Virus record (IMG/VR): IMGVR_UViG_3300009177_000065
Location: 1 to 41,472 of that record
DNA: 41,472 nucleotides
DNA from: a virus
Strand: one strand, 5' to 3'
The notes beneath the pieces were generated by a model, which was given only the letters and a program-made list of their open reading frames with translations, had not been told where the DNA came from and ran no database searches. Position 1 is the stretch's first letter, and every line of letters starts with the position of its first letter. Positions 7,585 through 16,243 of this stretch are shown piece after piece. The position numbers were made by a program, and so were the translations under genes.

Positions 7585-10500
7585 CTACAACCCTTGCCGC
7601 GAACTGCGCGACATCTGTTCGAAAATTCGATCTCCGATGCCGGCGCTTAGGGCCGCAACGGACTGCGAAGAAATATGAACTCGCCGATCGCCTGGAGGCG
7701 TATCTCCTGAGCCGTTGCCATTCCCTGCCCCTGGTCCGGGAACAGGGGCAGGCGCTGGGGTTGGCTGCGGCGAAGGTGTCCCGGTCGGCGGGATAGTGCC
7801 GCCGCCAGGATGCCACGGCAGCCCAGGCGTACCGACAGGCGTTCCCGGCTTCCCAAGATTGCCGCCACCGATCGCTTTTGCAATCTCCTCCGGGAGCGAG
7901 TTGATAGCATCGACAATGCTGCTCGTGTTTTGATTGGCGCTATCAACCTGCGTGCCGAGAGAATCGAGAAATGCTTTCAGGTCCGCATCGCTCTTGATGC
8001 CCAGCCCCTTCTCGAAGTCTTGGACATTAAGCTTCATGTCCTTCATCACTTCGAAAACGTCTTCGTTCTTTGCCTTTGAGATTTCCTCTATCTGCTGCGC
8101 AAGTGTTTGGTATTGCGCGAGCTGATTTGCGGCTTGCAGTTGCTGCTGCTCGGCGAGAAGTTCCTTCAGGCGCTCGGAGTCGGTTGTCGATAGACCGCCG
8201 CTATGAGTCGGCCCAGGAGTGAACCCGCCGCCCTGGTGCGCCTGCTTGCCGACGTAAGGCATCACCTCTTGGAAAAGTTCGTTATAAGCGTTGCTGGACG
8301 CGTACAGGCTGCGTCCAATCTGCAGAACTTCGTCCGGTGTTGCGGTGCCAGCGCGCAAGCCCTGGAGTGCAATCTGGAGCTTTTGCTGGTCGTTGTACGG
8401 CGACAGGCTTCCAAGCATGAGGTTCATCGCGTCTGTAGCAGCCTGCGATGTCTTGTGTATGGCCGAACTGAAGCCGCCCATCGAATCAGTTGCACTCGTC
8501 GATTGCGATTCAAGCGCAGCGATCTCTTGATTGACCTGATCCAAGGAGCCGTTGACCGTGAGCCCGAGCGAGAACGCCAGCGACTGCGCAGATGCCTGAA
8601 GTTGCATCACAAGTTGCGCAACCTCCTGGGCTGCGTGCTTGTGTATCGCAATCAGGTCTTGCATTGAAAGGCCGGTCTGCCCGTTCGCTTGGGCAAGCGC
8701 CGTAGCCTCGGCAATGTTCTTTTCCATCTCCTGATCGACCGCTTCCATCGACTGCTCGAACGCATCGACGAAATGCGTCGGCTGGGTAAACTGCGCCATG
8801 AAGTGAGAGAAGTTCGCCGCAGCTTGCTTTACCGCGTTGTCCGCCTGCTGTTCGGCAGCGTACAGGTCGTGCAGGTCAACACCGAATTGCTTCCACTGAA
8901 CGATTTGTTCCGCGGTGAGTGTGGGAAGTGCTTTCTGGTAATCGGCAAAGAACTTCGCAAGGCTCTCGGTCGGGTCCTCTCCGATCTTGTTAGCCTCTCC
9001 CGCCACCTTCGTTTTCTGGTCGTCGATCGCCTTCGCCTGCAATTCTGCAGCGCTAAAAAAATCCTTGTTGAACGAATCGAGCAGCTTTGCGAGTTGCTGC
9101 GCGCCGCCAGCCGCTTTCGCCTCTGCGTCGGCGAACTCCAAAACCTGCTGCGCTGTCTTACCAGCCGCAAGCGTGGCCTCGTCCATGTCGATCTTGAATG
9201 CCTGCATCTCTCCCTGCAGGCGCTGGTAAGCGTTGATCAATGGCTCGTTCGCGCCGTCGAGTTTCATCACCTCGTTAACGACATCGGCGATCGAGCTATT
9301 GCCGCCGAGCAATCCCATTCCTTGCTTGATGTCGGCCTGCGCCTGCTGCGCTGCTGCCGCCTCGTCCTGCACCGCTGCAAAGAGCTTGTCCGCATCGTTC
9401 TGCATGCCGGACACGAAAGCCGATGCGCCGATGCCCATGTGATCGAGCACGGCCAGGAAGTTGTCAGCTTGCAGGCGTTCGGCGAACTGTTGCTGAGTTT
9501 CGTCCTTGTACGTGACTCCAAGAACGGTGTCCTCCGTCGTCGTCGGCTTGCCCTTCTTGTCGAAGTGCTGCACGAATGAACCGCCAACGAGATCGCCTGC
9601 GGTCTGGCCGAATTGTTTTGCAAAGTCGGCGGTGCCCTGAACCAATGCCGTAAAGAAATCGTTCGCAGCCTGTTGCGTGGCAGCGTCAACCGGAATGTTT
9701 TTATCGTGGTAGTACGAGCCGCCGAAAAGGGCGTGCTGCCCCTTGTATGTCATCTCGGCGGATACATTCGCCCCGCTCGCGTCGATCGTCTCCGTCTCAG
9801 CCCCGCCGATCGGCTTCCCTGACGTGCCGAACAGCTTTCCGCCCGAGATCATATCAACGACCATCGCGGCGAGCGCCACCCAGCCAATCACGGGTATAAC
9901 GCCCACCCCTGCAGCCGCCGCAGAACCGCCTGCAACAGCGCCAGCCCCAGCCGCGCCTACCCCGCCAGCAATGCCAGCCATCGCGCCGCTGATCGCTCCT
10001 GCAGCCGTTACAGTCCCCAGGCCATAGGCTACGCCTCCAGCTATGCCGGCCAGACCGCCACCAGCGTTGTTGAACTCGTTGATACCGGCCAGGATGCCGC
10101 CCCCGATGCCGAGTATCTGCCCGAGGCCCATTCCTCCGCTTGCCGCGCCCGCCCCGCCTACATCGCCATAGGTGCCTTGCAATGCCCCTTGCCCAGCGAA
10201 GTCCACGCCAGCGCCCGCGTAGTCGGGCACAAGCCCCAGAGCATCGGAGCTGCTCATTAGGTACATGCCGGAGGTGGAGTCGAAAGCCGCCCCTCCGCCC
10301 ATGAGCCAATTCCAGGCATTGTTTGCGGTGCCGGCGAGCTGATTGGTGTTCATCGCCTCGCTAACGAGCCCACCGCCGCCAGCGTTGCCGGTCGCAAGGC
10401 TCATAAGGCCGCCGCCACCAGCGCCACCGCCGCCAAACATGCCGGCGATGTTCCCGAAGATCGACCCGAAGGAAGCTGTCGGCATCGCGCCGCTCGTGCC

Positions 10501-12552
10501 GCTCAGCCCAAAGATGGAGTTCAGAATCGGGTTGATGATCGCGAGCTTCTCAAACTGCATGATGATCGACTCGACGACTTGCTTCGCAACGTTCGTGAGG
10601 TCTTTCATCACGTTGCCGCCCTCGATGATGTCCTTGTTGATCGTCGAGAAGGCCGAATCGAAAGCGCTGCTGGCAATCTGCTGCCACTGGCGCTGCTGTT
10701 CCGCGCTGAGCTTGAGCTGATCGGTGTACTGCATCAGGGCCGTGGCGTCGTCCACATAGCCCTGCTTTATGTTCGCGTTGGCGTCAATAGCCTGCTGCGC
10801 CGTCTCGTGCCACTCGCCGAGTGCGTCCCGATTCTCCAGAAGGTTCTTTGTCGCGAGCGCTTCGAACTCGGCAGATGCTTTCTGGGCGTCAGTGAGAAGT
10901 CCGGTTTGGGTGACCTGATCCTTTAGCTTCTGAATCCAGTCGTCCGCGAGGTCGTGCTTCTGCTGGTCCGCGGCGATCATCTTCCAATATGCCGCCGTCG
11001 CAGCGTCGGTCGCGTCGGCATCCATCTTGAGCGCATCCGCGACGCTCAGTCCGTTGCCGATCATCTTCACGAGTTCGTCATTTAGACGCTGCATCGTGGC
11101 GAGGTACTGTAGGTTGGCCGCGTCGTACGGGCCGGCAGACTTGGCCGCGAGCATGTCAAGCTGCTCCTGCCACTTGCCAAGCTCTTCCGAGAGCGCCGCC
11201 GCGTTCTGGGTGACCTTTGTCGGCAGCTCAAGCAGCTTGTCGCCGAGATGTCCAGCGGTGACCGTCATCGTCTCCATCGTGGTCGTGTTCTGTTGCTGCG
11301 CGCCAGCAGTAACCTTTAGGTTCGCGACGTAGTCGGTAAACGTCGCATCGGCCTTCTCCATCGCGGCCTTGTAACCAGTGGTATCCGCCGTCGCCTTCTG
11401 CATGTGTACAGAAAGGTCGGCAAGTTGGTCGGCGAGTTGTTTGTTGCCAGTGGCGAATGCAACGAGCGCCGCACCTCCTGCCAGACTCGCAAGGCCGTGC
11501 TCCATGTTGACGAAAGCGGTCTGCGCGGCGAACTCGATTGTTGCCCAGGCTTCTTCGCCTAGTTCGCGAATCTTGGCGAACCCGATCCCGATCGTGTTGG
11601 AGAAGTTCAGCCCGGCTTGCGTGCTTTCCGCAAAGTCCTTGATGATGAAAGCCCCGAGGCTACCTGTAGCGACAGCAGTCAGCAGTTGCTTCCAGTGCTC
11701 CGTAGCATAGGTCGCCATGTCGCCGATGCCCTTTATCGCATCGTGCGTCGTGCGGTCCTCGGCGAACTCGCGGAAGCCCTGATTTACGTTATTGATGGCG
11801 GGCAGTAGATTCACCGCCAACTCAGCCTTGAGCCCGGCGAATTCTGCGTTCGTCTTGTTGATCGCCTGCTGCGCATCAGCCATCGCGAGCACGTCGTCTG
11901 CAGTGACCCCAGCGAACTTCAAAGCCTCCTCATTGAGCCCTTTCCAGTTCTCGCCAAGCTCGTTTATAAGCGGAACCATAGCGCCAGCGCCGCGGCCCAT
12001 AAGGCCCATCTCTATGGCGGTCTTGTTCGCGCCATCTCCGAACTCCGCGAGGTGCTGCGTTACAACCCGAATCATGTCGTCCGGGTTCTTGATCAGTTGC
12101 GCGAGTTGCTCTGACGAGATGCCTATGGCGTTGAAATACCCGAGCAGTTTTTCATTGCCGGAATTTGCCTCCGCCGCCGAGCGCGTCAAGCGCGTAAGTG
12201 CGTTCGTCGCAGTGTCGAGGTTGCCGCCGGCGAGCTGAGCCGCATAACTGACTGTCTGGATAGTCTCAATGCTGACGCCGAGCGTCTGCTGCAGATGCGT
12301 GATTTGCTCGGCGGCCTCCAGCGCCTCGTGCGCCATCTCTCCGAGTTCCTTCGAGGCTTCCTTGATCTTGTCAACAGCGAAGCCTATCCCCAGCGCTTCA
12401 GTGACATGCAGCATTGATTCCTTGATGCCGTCGAGCTGCTCGCTGATGCCGGACGCGCCAGACTCCACGGTCTGGCGCGCATGCTCGAACGCCTGTACTA
12501 GGCCAGAGTCATCGGCGGTTATACCTATGCGTACTTCGCTTTCTTCAGCCAC
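7585..12552 (-). CDS. Tail tape measure protein
   Basis: 1655 residues, the longest gene. The start is GTG at 12552, overlapping the end of the frameshifted chaperone frame by eight bases. The amino third is helical with phage tail-tape features (IGITADDSGLVQAFEHA, then long coiled-coil segments). Residues about 830-900 form a Gly/Ala-rich hydrophobic region (GGVAYGLGTVTAAGAISGAM, VIPVIGWVALAAMVVDMISG) that could insert into the host membrane. Coiled coils follow, and a Pro/Gly-rich tail ends the protein. At about 1.5 angstrom per residue, a family rule of thumb, the tail would be around 250 nm. Position directly after the chaperone pair is diagnostic. Confidence 0.93.
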   Translation of the reverse strand: MAEESEVRIGITADDSGLVQAFEHARQTVESGASGISEQLDGIKESMLHVTEALGIGFAVDKIKEASKELGEMAHEALEAAEQITHLQQTLGVSIETIQTVSYAAQLAGGNLDTATNALTRLTRSAAEANSGNEKLLGYFNAIGISSEQLAQLIKNPDDMIRVVTQHLAEFGDGANKTAIEMGLMGRGAGAMVPLINELGENWKGLNEEALKFAGVTADDVLAMADAQQAINKTNAEFAGLKAELAVNLLPAINNVNQGFREFAEDRTTHDAIKGIGDMATYATEHWKQLLTAVATGSLGAFIIKDFAESTQAGLNFSNTIGIGFAKIRELGEEAWATIEFAAQTAFVNMEHGLASLAGGAALVAFATGNKQLADQLADLSVHMQKATADTTGYKAAMEKADATFTDYVANLKVTAGAQQQNTTTMETMTVTAGHLGDKLLELPTKVTQNAAALSEELGKWQEQLDMLAAKSAGPYDAANLQYLATMQRLNDELVKMIGNGLSVADALKMDADATDAATAAYWKMIAADQQKHDLADDWIQKLKDQVTQTGLLTDAQKASAEFEALATKNLLENRDALGEWHETAQQAIDANANIKQGYVDDATALMQYTDQLKLSAEQQRQWQQIASSAFDSAFSTINKDIIEGGNVMKDLTNVAKQVVESIIMQFEKLAIINPILNSIFGLSGTSGAMPTASFGSIFGNIAGMFGGGGAGGGGLMSLATGNAGGGGLVSEAMNTNQLAGTANNAWNWLMGGGAAFDSTSGMYLMSSSDALGLVPDYAGAGVDFAGQGALQGTYGDVGGAGAASGGMGLGQILGIGGGILAGINEFNNAGGGLAGIAGGVAYGLGTVTAAGAISGAMAGIAGGVGAAGAGAVAGGSAAAAGVGVIPVIGWVALAAMVVDMISGGKLFGTSGKPIGGAETETIDASGANVSAEMTYKGQHALFGGSYYHDKNIPVDAATQQAANDFFTALVQGTADFAKQFGQTAGDLVGGSFVQHFDKKGKPTTTEDTVLGVTYKDETQQQFAERLQADNFLAVLDHMGIGASAFVSGMQNDADKLFAAVQDEAAAAQQAQADIKQGMGLLGGNSSIADVVNEVMKLDGANEPLINAYQRLQGEMQAFKIDMDEATLAAGKTAQQVLEFADAEAKAAGGAQQLAKLLDSFNKDFFSAAELQAKAIDDQKTKVAGEANKIGEDPTESLAKFFADYQKALPTLTAEQIVQWKQFGVDLHDLYAAEQQADNAVKQAAANFSHFMAQFTQPTHFVDAFEQSMEAVDQEMEKNIAEATALAQANGQTGLSMQDLIAIHKHAAQEVAQLVMQLQASAQSLAFSLGLTVNGSLDQVNQEIAALESQSTSATDSMGGFSSAIHKTSQAATDAMNLMLGSLSPYNDQQKLQIALQGLRAGTATPDEVLQIGRSLYASSNAYNELFQEVMPYVGKQAHQGGGFTPGPTHSGGLSTTDSERLKELLAEQQQLQAANQLAQYQTLAQQIEEISKAKNEDVFEVMKDMKLNVQDFEKGLGIKSDADLKAFLDSLGTQVDSANQNTSSIVDAINSLPEEIAKAIGGGNLGKPGTPVGTPGLPWHPGGGTIPPTGTPSPQPTPAPAPVPGPGAGNGNGSGDTPPGDRRVHISSQSVAALSAGIGDRIFEQMSRSSRQGL

Positions 12553-13110
12553 CGCGGCTCTCCAATGACTTTACCGTCTCTGCAAACCATTCGTCGGAGT
12601 CGTAACTGTTCCCGTCTGGTGGCTTGCCCTTCAACTCCTCGCGGAGTTTGTAATACGCCTTTGCTTCTACAAAGTCGTAGGCTGTCGCAATCCTTGAGAC
12701 GAAAGACGGCGGTAGCCCGAAGACCTCAAGACTCAGGTGGACGAGCCACCATCTCCCGAGGTCTTTACGGAGTTTTTTACTGCGTCTTTGATTGCCTCCG
12801 CGTTCATGCCGTTAACTTTGTTGATCGCACGCATCAGGCCGTTCAACACACCATCCGGCCACGTGCCGACCTCGATCGGGTCGTACGTCTCCCCGTCGTC
12901 AATCAAGCTCGCTGCGATCAAGCGGGAGCGATACGTCTCCTGCTTCTCGTCAACGATCTTGCCGTCCGGGCCGACGAGACCGGCGCGAATATGATCCATT
13001 TCCAGTCCGGTCAAGCGCTTGATCGTGAGAGTGTCCTTCACGCCGTAAGCTTCGACCTCGACCTCCTGTGTCACAGGTCCCGCTGCATCAATGAATTTCT
13101 GAATACGCAT
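12545..13110 (-). CDS. Tail assembly chaperone, -1 frameshift fusion (gpGT-like)
   Basis: The 125-codon chaperone frame contains the slippery heptamer A AAA AAC at 12778-12772, correctly phased (A|AAA|AAC). A -1 slip opens a 75-residue extension ending with TGA at 12547-12545, giving about 188 residues. The extension reads protein-like (LEVFGLPPSFVSRI, AYDFVEAKAYYKLREELKGK). No independent start exists for it. In lambda and many siphophages, gpG and gpGT are made this way and load the tape measure. The extension runs to the tape-measure start exactly as in that arrangement. Confidence 0.9.
12733..13110 (-). CDS. Tail assembly chaperone, unshifted product (gpG-like)
   Basis: 125 residues starting ATG at 13110. 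The amino part (VEVEAYGVKDTLTIKRLTG) resembles the beta-rich start of tail assembly chaperones, with a helical C-terminus. It lies between the tail tube gene and the tape measure gene, the expected place. The stop at 12733 terminates ribosomes that do not slip at 12778-12772. It likely coats the tape measure while tail tube subunits assemble and is absent from the mature virion, as known for the family. Confidence 0.88.
   Translation of the reverse strand: MRIQKFIDAAGPVTQEVEVEAYGVKDTLTIKRLTGLEMDHIRAGLVGPDGKIVDEKQETYRSRLIAASLIDDGETYDPIEVGTWPDGVLNGLMRAINKVNGMNAEAIKDAVKNSVKTSGDGGSST
12772..12778 (-). promoter_or_regulatory. Programmed -1 ribosomal frameshift site A AAA AAC
   Basis: On the minus strand the run AAAAAAC sits with the first A as the third base of a GTA codon, so zero-frame reading is AAA AAC and both tRNAs re-pair after a -1 slip. 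This is among the most efficient known heptamers in bacteria. The -1 frame is open from here to the tape-measure start. I did not identify a clear downstream pseudoknot by eye. Confidence 0.88.
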
Positions 13111-13136
13111 TGTCTTTCACCCTTTTAGGTAGCAGA

Positions 13137-13198
13137 AGGAGTCCGACGCGACCAGGGCGCGTTCCCAACGGTCGAGGGAACAGCCGCGCCGAACTCCT
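13137..13198 (-). ncRNA. Long hairpin between tail tube and chaperone genes
   Basis: Bases 13185-13198 and 13137-13150 form a 14-bp stem. On the minus strand all pairs hold, two as G-U wobbles; on the plus strand those would be A-C mismatches, which supports an RNA made leftward. An inner 6-bp stem (13176-13181 with 13161-13166) sits on top. No T-run follows, so it is not a standard intrinsic terminator. It may lower downstream expression, block exonucleases or mark a processing site after the abundant tail tube message. Confidence 0.7.
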
Positions 13199-13214
13199 AA
13201 CCGTTAATGACCGT

Positions 13215-13775
13215 TTAGAAAGTCGCTGAAGCGCCCAGGACGATCGGAGTCACCGCACCCGAGATGCGCAGGGTCAACTTCGCCTTGACGAAGCTGTTCA
13301 CCTGCACGTCCTTGGAGAACTGCTTCACGTAGGCGTAGAAATAGAAGCCCGAGCGCTTCCACGTCTTCGGAGAAGTCGAGGTCTTCGGCGGATCGAGCAC
13401 GAGATTTCCGGAGGCCAGCGAGCCGGTTACGGTCGGAACGACAGTCGTTGCGGCATCGGCCATCGCGAGGAACCATTGCGTAGTAGCGTTCTGGCCCTTC
13501 GCGAGCATGATCTCCAGCCATGCGTGCGTGTTGTTGTTGAAGTTGTACACCACGTCACCGGACGGCTGGCCGCCGTCGATCAGGCCCTTTGCGAATTCCT
13601 CGTAACCAGGGGAATCAAGGTTCGTGATCTTGATGTCGGATGCGGCCCCGCCGACGTTCTGAAAGCCCATCGAAGCGGCCATCGTCATAACCTGCGCGGG
13701 AGAAGCGTTTGCATTCAGACCGAAGAGCTGTACGCCTTGGGTGCTGAAATACGGAGTTGCATAAGGAGCGGTCAT
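13215..13775 (-). CDS. Major tail tube protein
   Basis: 186 residues, ATG at 13775. The order here (tail terminator upstream, chaperones and tape measure downstream) is standard for the tail tube gene. The sequence is beta-rich with a central helix (GYEEFAKGLIDGG, VVYNFNNNTHAWLEIMLAKG) and a C-terminal domain SFVKAKLTLRISGAVTP, typical of the lambda gpV / phage tail tube fold. It forms stacked hexamers of the tail. The structured RNA immediately downstream could protect or separate this message. Confidence 0.85.
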   Translation of the reverse strand: MTAPYATPYFSTQGVQLFGLNANASPAQVMTMAASMGFQNVGGAASDIKITNLDSPGYEEFAKGLIDGGQPSGDVVYNFNNNTHAWLEIMLAKGQNATTQWFLAMADAATTVVPTVTGSLASGNLVLDPPKTSTSPKTWKRSGFYFYAYVKQFSKDVQVNSFVKAKLTLRISGAVTPIVLGASATF

Positions 13776-13783
13776 ACATCACC

Positions 13784-14449
13784 TCAGTTGAGAAAACCGG
13801 ACACACCGGCATTTTGTAGCCCGTCTCCCTGATCGGGGCCATGTAACTCCTGCTCGATCGTGGAACATCGAAAGCAGGTAATCGCTGACTTGCGCGTGCA
13901 GTTGACAACTTCGATCCCCATGTTTCGCAGATCGTCAGTCATCGAATCGAACACGCGGGCAAACACGCCGTATTCGTTCGCCTCGACGTTCGTCAGCGGT
14001 GTTGGGTGTGCACCGAACCAGTGGCCCCGACCGGTCGCACCCATATCAAAACCCAGAAGCAGAATTCGGCGAGCGCCGAAGTGAATCGCAAGGTTGATCG
14101 CTTGATACCCGGAGTTCGCGCCTTCTTTGCCGTCGTGGATCACGCCAGGAATCGGGCACAACCCGAGCGCTGAACGCGTCTGCACGTAGCGCAACGAAAA
14201 GGTCTGCGAAGCAATCTGGCTACCCGTCCAGCGCTCACCCTCGAATACGAAGTGTGTCGCCTCGTGCTGCGGCTTGTCGTAATAGGTAGGCTTGGACACC
14301 CACCAGTCATAATCGCGCGCGTAAAGGTAGTCGGCCCAGGGCGCCATCATGTAACTGTCATTGACGACGATAACCCGCGCACGCCCGCGGCACGCTGCGA
14401 CATCGGCCGGAGTTAGGCTCGGGCCGGAACCGACAATGACGAAAGTCAC
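13784..14449 (-). CDS. DUF115/MptE-like Rossmann-type protein (possible glycosyltransferase relative)
   Basis: 221 residues. The start is GTG at 14449, overlapping the upstream stop (GTGA); the longer open frame to 14542 would run inside the tail-terminator gene. The amino end VTFVIVGSGPSLTPADVAAC carries the G-x-G-P-S-L loop of the DUF115 / 6-hydroxymethylpterin pyrophosphokinase MptE-like group. The later segment ANSGYQAINLAIHFGARRIL, followed by LLGFDM, is the second family hallmark. These folds bind nucleotide or nucleotide-sugar. It lies inside the tail module, so virion or surface-glycan modification is conceivable, but substrate and role are unknown. Confidence 0.7.
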   Translation of the reverse strand: MTFVIVGSGPSLTPADVAACRGRARVIVVNDSYMMAPWADYLYARDYDWWVSKPTYYDKPQHEATHFVFEGERWTGSQIASQTFSLRYVQTRSALGLCPIPGVIHDGKEGANSGYQAINLAIHFGARRILLLGFDMGATGRGHWFGAHPTPLTNVEANEYGVFARVFDSMTDDLRNMGIEVVNCTRKSAITCFRCSTIEQELHGPDQGDGLQNAGVSGFLN

Positions 14450-14913
14450 GGGGTAGCCCACGGCACCATCACCTTCACCGGAATACGCGCGATCGAGATA
14501 TTTGCAATCATGCCGTCCACATAGTCGATCGTGCCGTCCCAAAATAGCGGCATTGCAACGCCGTCCACAACGAACGGGACGCCAGCAGGCGGCAGCTTGC
14601 CGAGCACTGCATCAACGATCGGGTTCAGCACGCTAGACGGAGCTGTGCTCGTGCTCGGCGCGCTGTAGGCGTAGACCATCCAATCGAAGCCCATCACGGA
14701 AACGTACATTCCTTCGAGCGTTCGCTGTCCTTCCTGAACGTGTTCGTCTGAGATGACTTGGAACACTGCCGGGCACTGCGCCGGCTGTATCTGCACAGCC
14801 GGAACAATTCGACGGCTCAGCGTAGCCACCAGCGGCGGCGACGTGGATTGCAGCGGCGCGAGCAGCGCAATGAGCGCAAGGGCGATGTCTTCACGCGGAA
14901 GCACTGACGGCAC
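14446..14913 (-). CDS. Tail terminator / completion protein (gpU-like)
   Basis: 155 residues starting GTG at 14913, overlapping the preceding connector gene by 23 bases. The amino half has helix and strand patterns of tail terminator proteins (DIALALIALLAPLQ, PAVFQVISDEHVQE), and the C-terminal half is beta-rich. Its place between the HK97 gp10-like connector and the tail tube gene is the normal terminator slot. It would cap the tail tube and join it to the head. Identification rests more on gene order than on sequence. Confidence 0.7.
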   Translation of the reverse strand: MPSVLPREDIALALIALLAPLQSTSPPLVATLSRRIVPAVQIQPAQCPAVFQVISDEHVQEGQRTLEGMYVSVMGFDWMVYAYSAPSTSTAPSSVLNPIVDAVLGKLPPAGVPFVVDGVAMPLFWDGTIDYVDGMIANISIARIPVKVMVPWATP

Positions 14914-15364
14914 CCCTCACCCAGTCGATATAAGTCTCGCGGCGCTCCTTGAGGCTCGAACGCAGGTAAGAACGTTCCGGCATGTTCATCATCCGCGTAA
15001 AGCCGCCAACTTGTACCGTAACCGGCTCGATCTCGTGACCGAACGCAAGCGAGATCGTCCGCGCGTGCGCCCTGACGTGCTCCTGTCCGTGGAAACCGTA
15101 CTCGTGGATCGCAGCGTAGGGAACCGCGTTGCTGTCAACGCCGACCGTCGTCGTTACCGTCCGGCCGTTGTCGTCTGTCTGATCGTGCAGCTTTGACGAC
15201 AGGCGGCCAGAACGCTGATGCAAAACCTGTCCGTGCAGCTTGTTGATCCGCACATATCCGAGAAAATCGAGCCCGACTTTCTGCATGACAGTGACCAGAC
15301 GCTTGTGCGCGCGCGCGGGGAACTGCACGAGCATATTCAGGGCGCTGGAGGCATCGACGCTCAT
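14891..15364 (-). CDS. Head-tail joining protein, HK97 gp10-like
   Basis: 157 residues. The pattern RAHKRLVTVMQKVGLDFLGY, then VLHQRSGRLSSKLHDQ, a variable strand TVTTTVGVDSNAVPYAAIHEYG, and a C-terminal PERSYLRSSLKERRE is the recognisable layout of the HK97 gp10 / minor tail completion family (the YAAIHEYG and RSYLRSSL motifs). It acts at the neck between connector and tail terminator. The start ATG at 15364 overlaps the upstream stop by four bases. Confidence 0.85.
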   Translation of the reverse strand: MSVDASSALNMLVQFPARAHKRLVTVMQKVGLDFLGYVRINKLHGQVLHQRSGRLSSKLHDQTDDNGRTVTTTVGVDSNAVPYAAIHEYGFHGQEHVRAHARTISLAFGHEIEPVTVQVGGFTRMMNMPERSYLRSSLKERRETYIDWVRGAVSASA

Positions 15365-15927
15365 AGTGGCGCAAGCAATTTTGACTGGTAGTTTGAAATA
15401 ACGGCTTTGACGAACGGCGAAAGTTCCGACGCAACGTAGTTCGTCTGTTGCTGCAACATGCTGAGCGAACTCTTGTCCGCCTCAAGAATGCGCTTGAACT
15501 TGATATTGCACATATCGGCCACGGCTTGCTGGAGGTCTTGCGGGATCGGCGAATAGCCGGCCGTGTAGGCGACATCAATCTCTTGGATCGTCTTCGGGAA
15601 GATACCGCCGCGATACCAGAGGCCGTATTGATCGAAACGGAAGCCAGGAACCTGCGCGGAGACGCTCAAGGCAACCGCGCGCCCGCAGATGGTGACCGAG
15701 GCGACCGCCGTTACCGGGTTCTGTCGCAACAGCAAGCGCGCATTGCCGCTCCCGTTGAAGGTGTGCGCGTAGGACTGCGAAACGAAGTCACGCCCGCACG
15801 TCTGCTCGATATAGACAGACGCTGCCGAGATCAGCGCAGGAAGCGCAGCAGAAACTGCGGTGCTCGTGTCCTGCATGTACGCCTGCACGTAGGCAAGCGT
15901 TGTCAAATCGGTTGCGGGCGTGGGCAT
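15361..15927 (-). CDS. Head-tail connector protein (gp6-like)
   Basis: 188 residues beginning ATG at 15927. It has the connector pattern: a helical amino part with ALPALISAASVYIEQTCGRDF, strands HTFNGSGNARLLLRQNPVTA, then IDVAYTAGYSPIPQDLQQAV and a final helix containing VADMCNIKFKRI. The AYTAGY...P.D..QA motif is typical of the HK97 gp6 / Phage_connect_1 family. It binds beneath the portal. It shares an ATGA overlap with the next gene. Confidence 0.88.
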   Translation of the reverse strand: MPTPATDLTTLAYVQAYMQDTSTAVSAALPALISAASVYIEQTCGRDFVSQSYAHTFNGSGNARLLLRQNPVTAVASVTICGRAVALSVSAQVPGFRFDQYGLWYRGGIFPKTIQEIDVAYTAGYSPIPQDLQQAVADMCNIKFKRILEADKSSLSMLQQQTNYVASELSPFVKAVISNYQSKLLAPL

Positions 15928-15930
15928 GGC

Positions 15931-16164
15931 TTACTTCTTCGACTTGCTGACTTTGTCGTCGGCTTTGTCCATATCGCCGGTGTCCTCCACGAAGCCGTGC
16001 GACTTGATCTCTTCGACCGCTTCGGGCGGAACCAGCACGGAGCCATCGGCTTCAGGCTCGTACATGTCGCCGCGGTAACTGAATCCCACGCCGTCGCGGT
16101 GACGCATGCGGACCCGAATCTCGTTTTTGGTGACCTGAACCTTTGAACCTTTTGCTTCGCTCAT
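15931..16164 (-). CDS. Small charged protein in head module
   Basis: 77 residues, start ATG at 16164, no cysteine or membrane segment. It has a beta-like amino half (VQVTKNEIRVRMRHRDGVGF) and an acidic/lysine-rich tail (DMDKADDKVSKSKK). Small proteins of this kind between capsid and connector are common in siphophages, with unproven roles in head completion. I do not recognise a family. A hairpin lies just upstream at 16190-16215. Confidence 0.65.
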   Translation of the reverse strand: MSEAKGSKVQVTKNEIRVRMRHRDGVGFSYRGDMYEPEADGSVLVPPEAVEEIKSHGFVEDTGDMDKADDKVSKSKK

Positions 16165-16185
16165 TTTCGTACCCTCTTACGTTGG

Positions 16186-16215
16186 AAAACCTGGGAGCCT
16201 TTGTAGGCCCCCAGG
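16186..16215 (-). terminator. Hairpin with short T run after the capsid gene
   Basis: Bases 16205-16215 pair with 16190-16200 (10 of 11 pairs, loop of four) and are followed on the minus strand by TTTT (16189-16186). The hairpin lies between the major capsid stop and the next start. It may terminate part of the transcription and so keep capsid mRNA in excess over connector mRNA. The T tract is short, so it is probably leaky. Confidence 0.6.
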
Positions 16216-16243
16216 GACAACACTCCGGGCTCAGGTAGGGGGA

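Noticed and set aside
8203-9579. Long plus-strand open frames opposite the tape measure
   Set aside because: Antisense shadows caused by GC-rich codon use; no ribosome site or sensible product.
14450-14542. Longer DUF115-like product starting at 14542
   Set aside because: The extra residues are out of frame within the tail-terminator gene and GTG at 14449 overlaps the stop.
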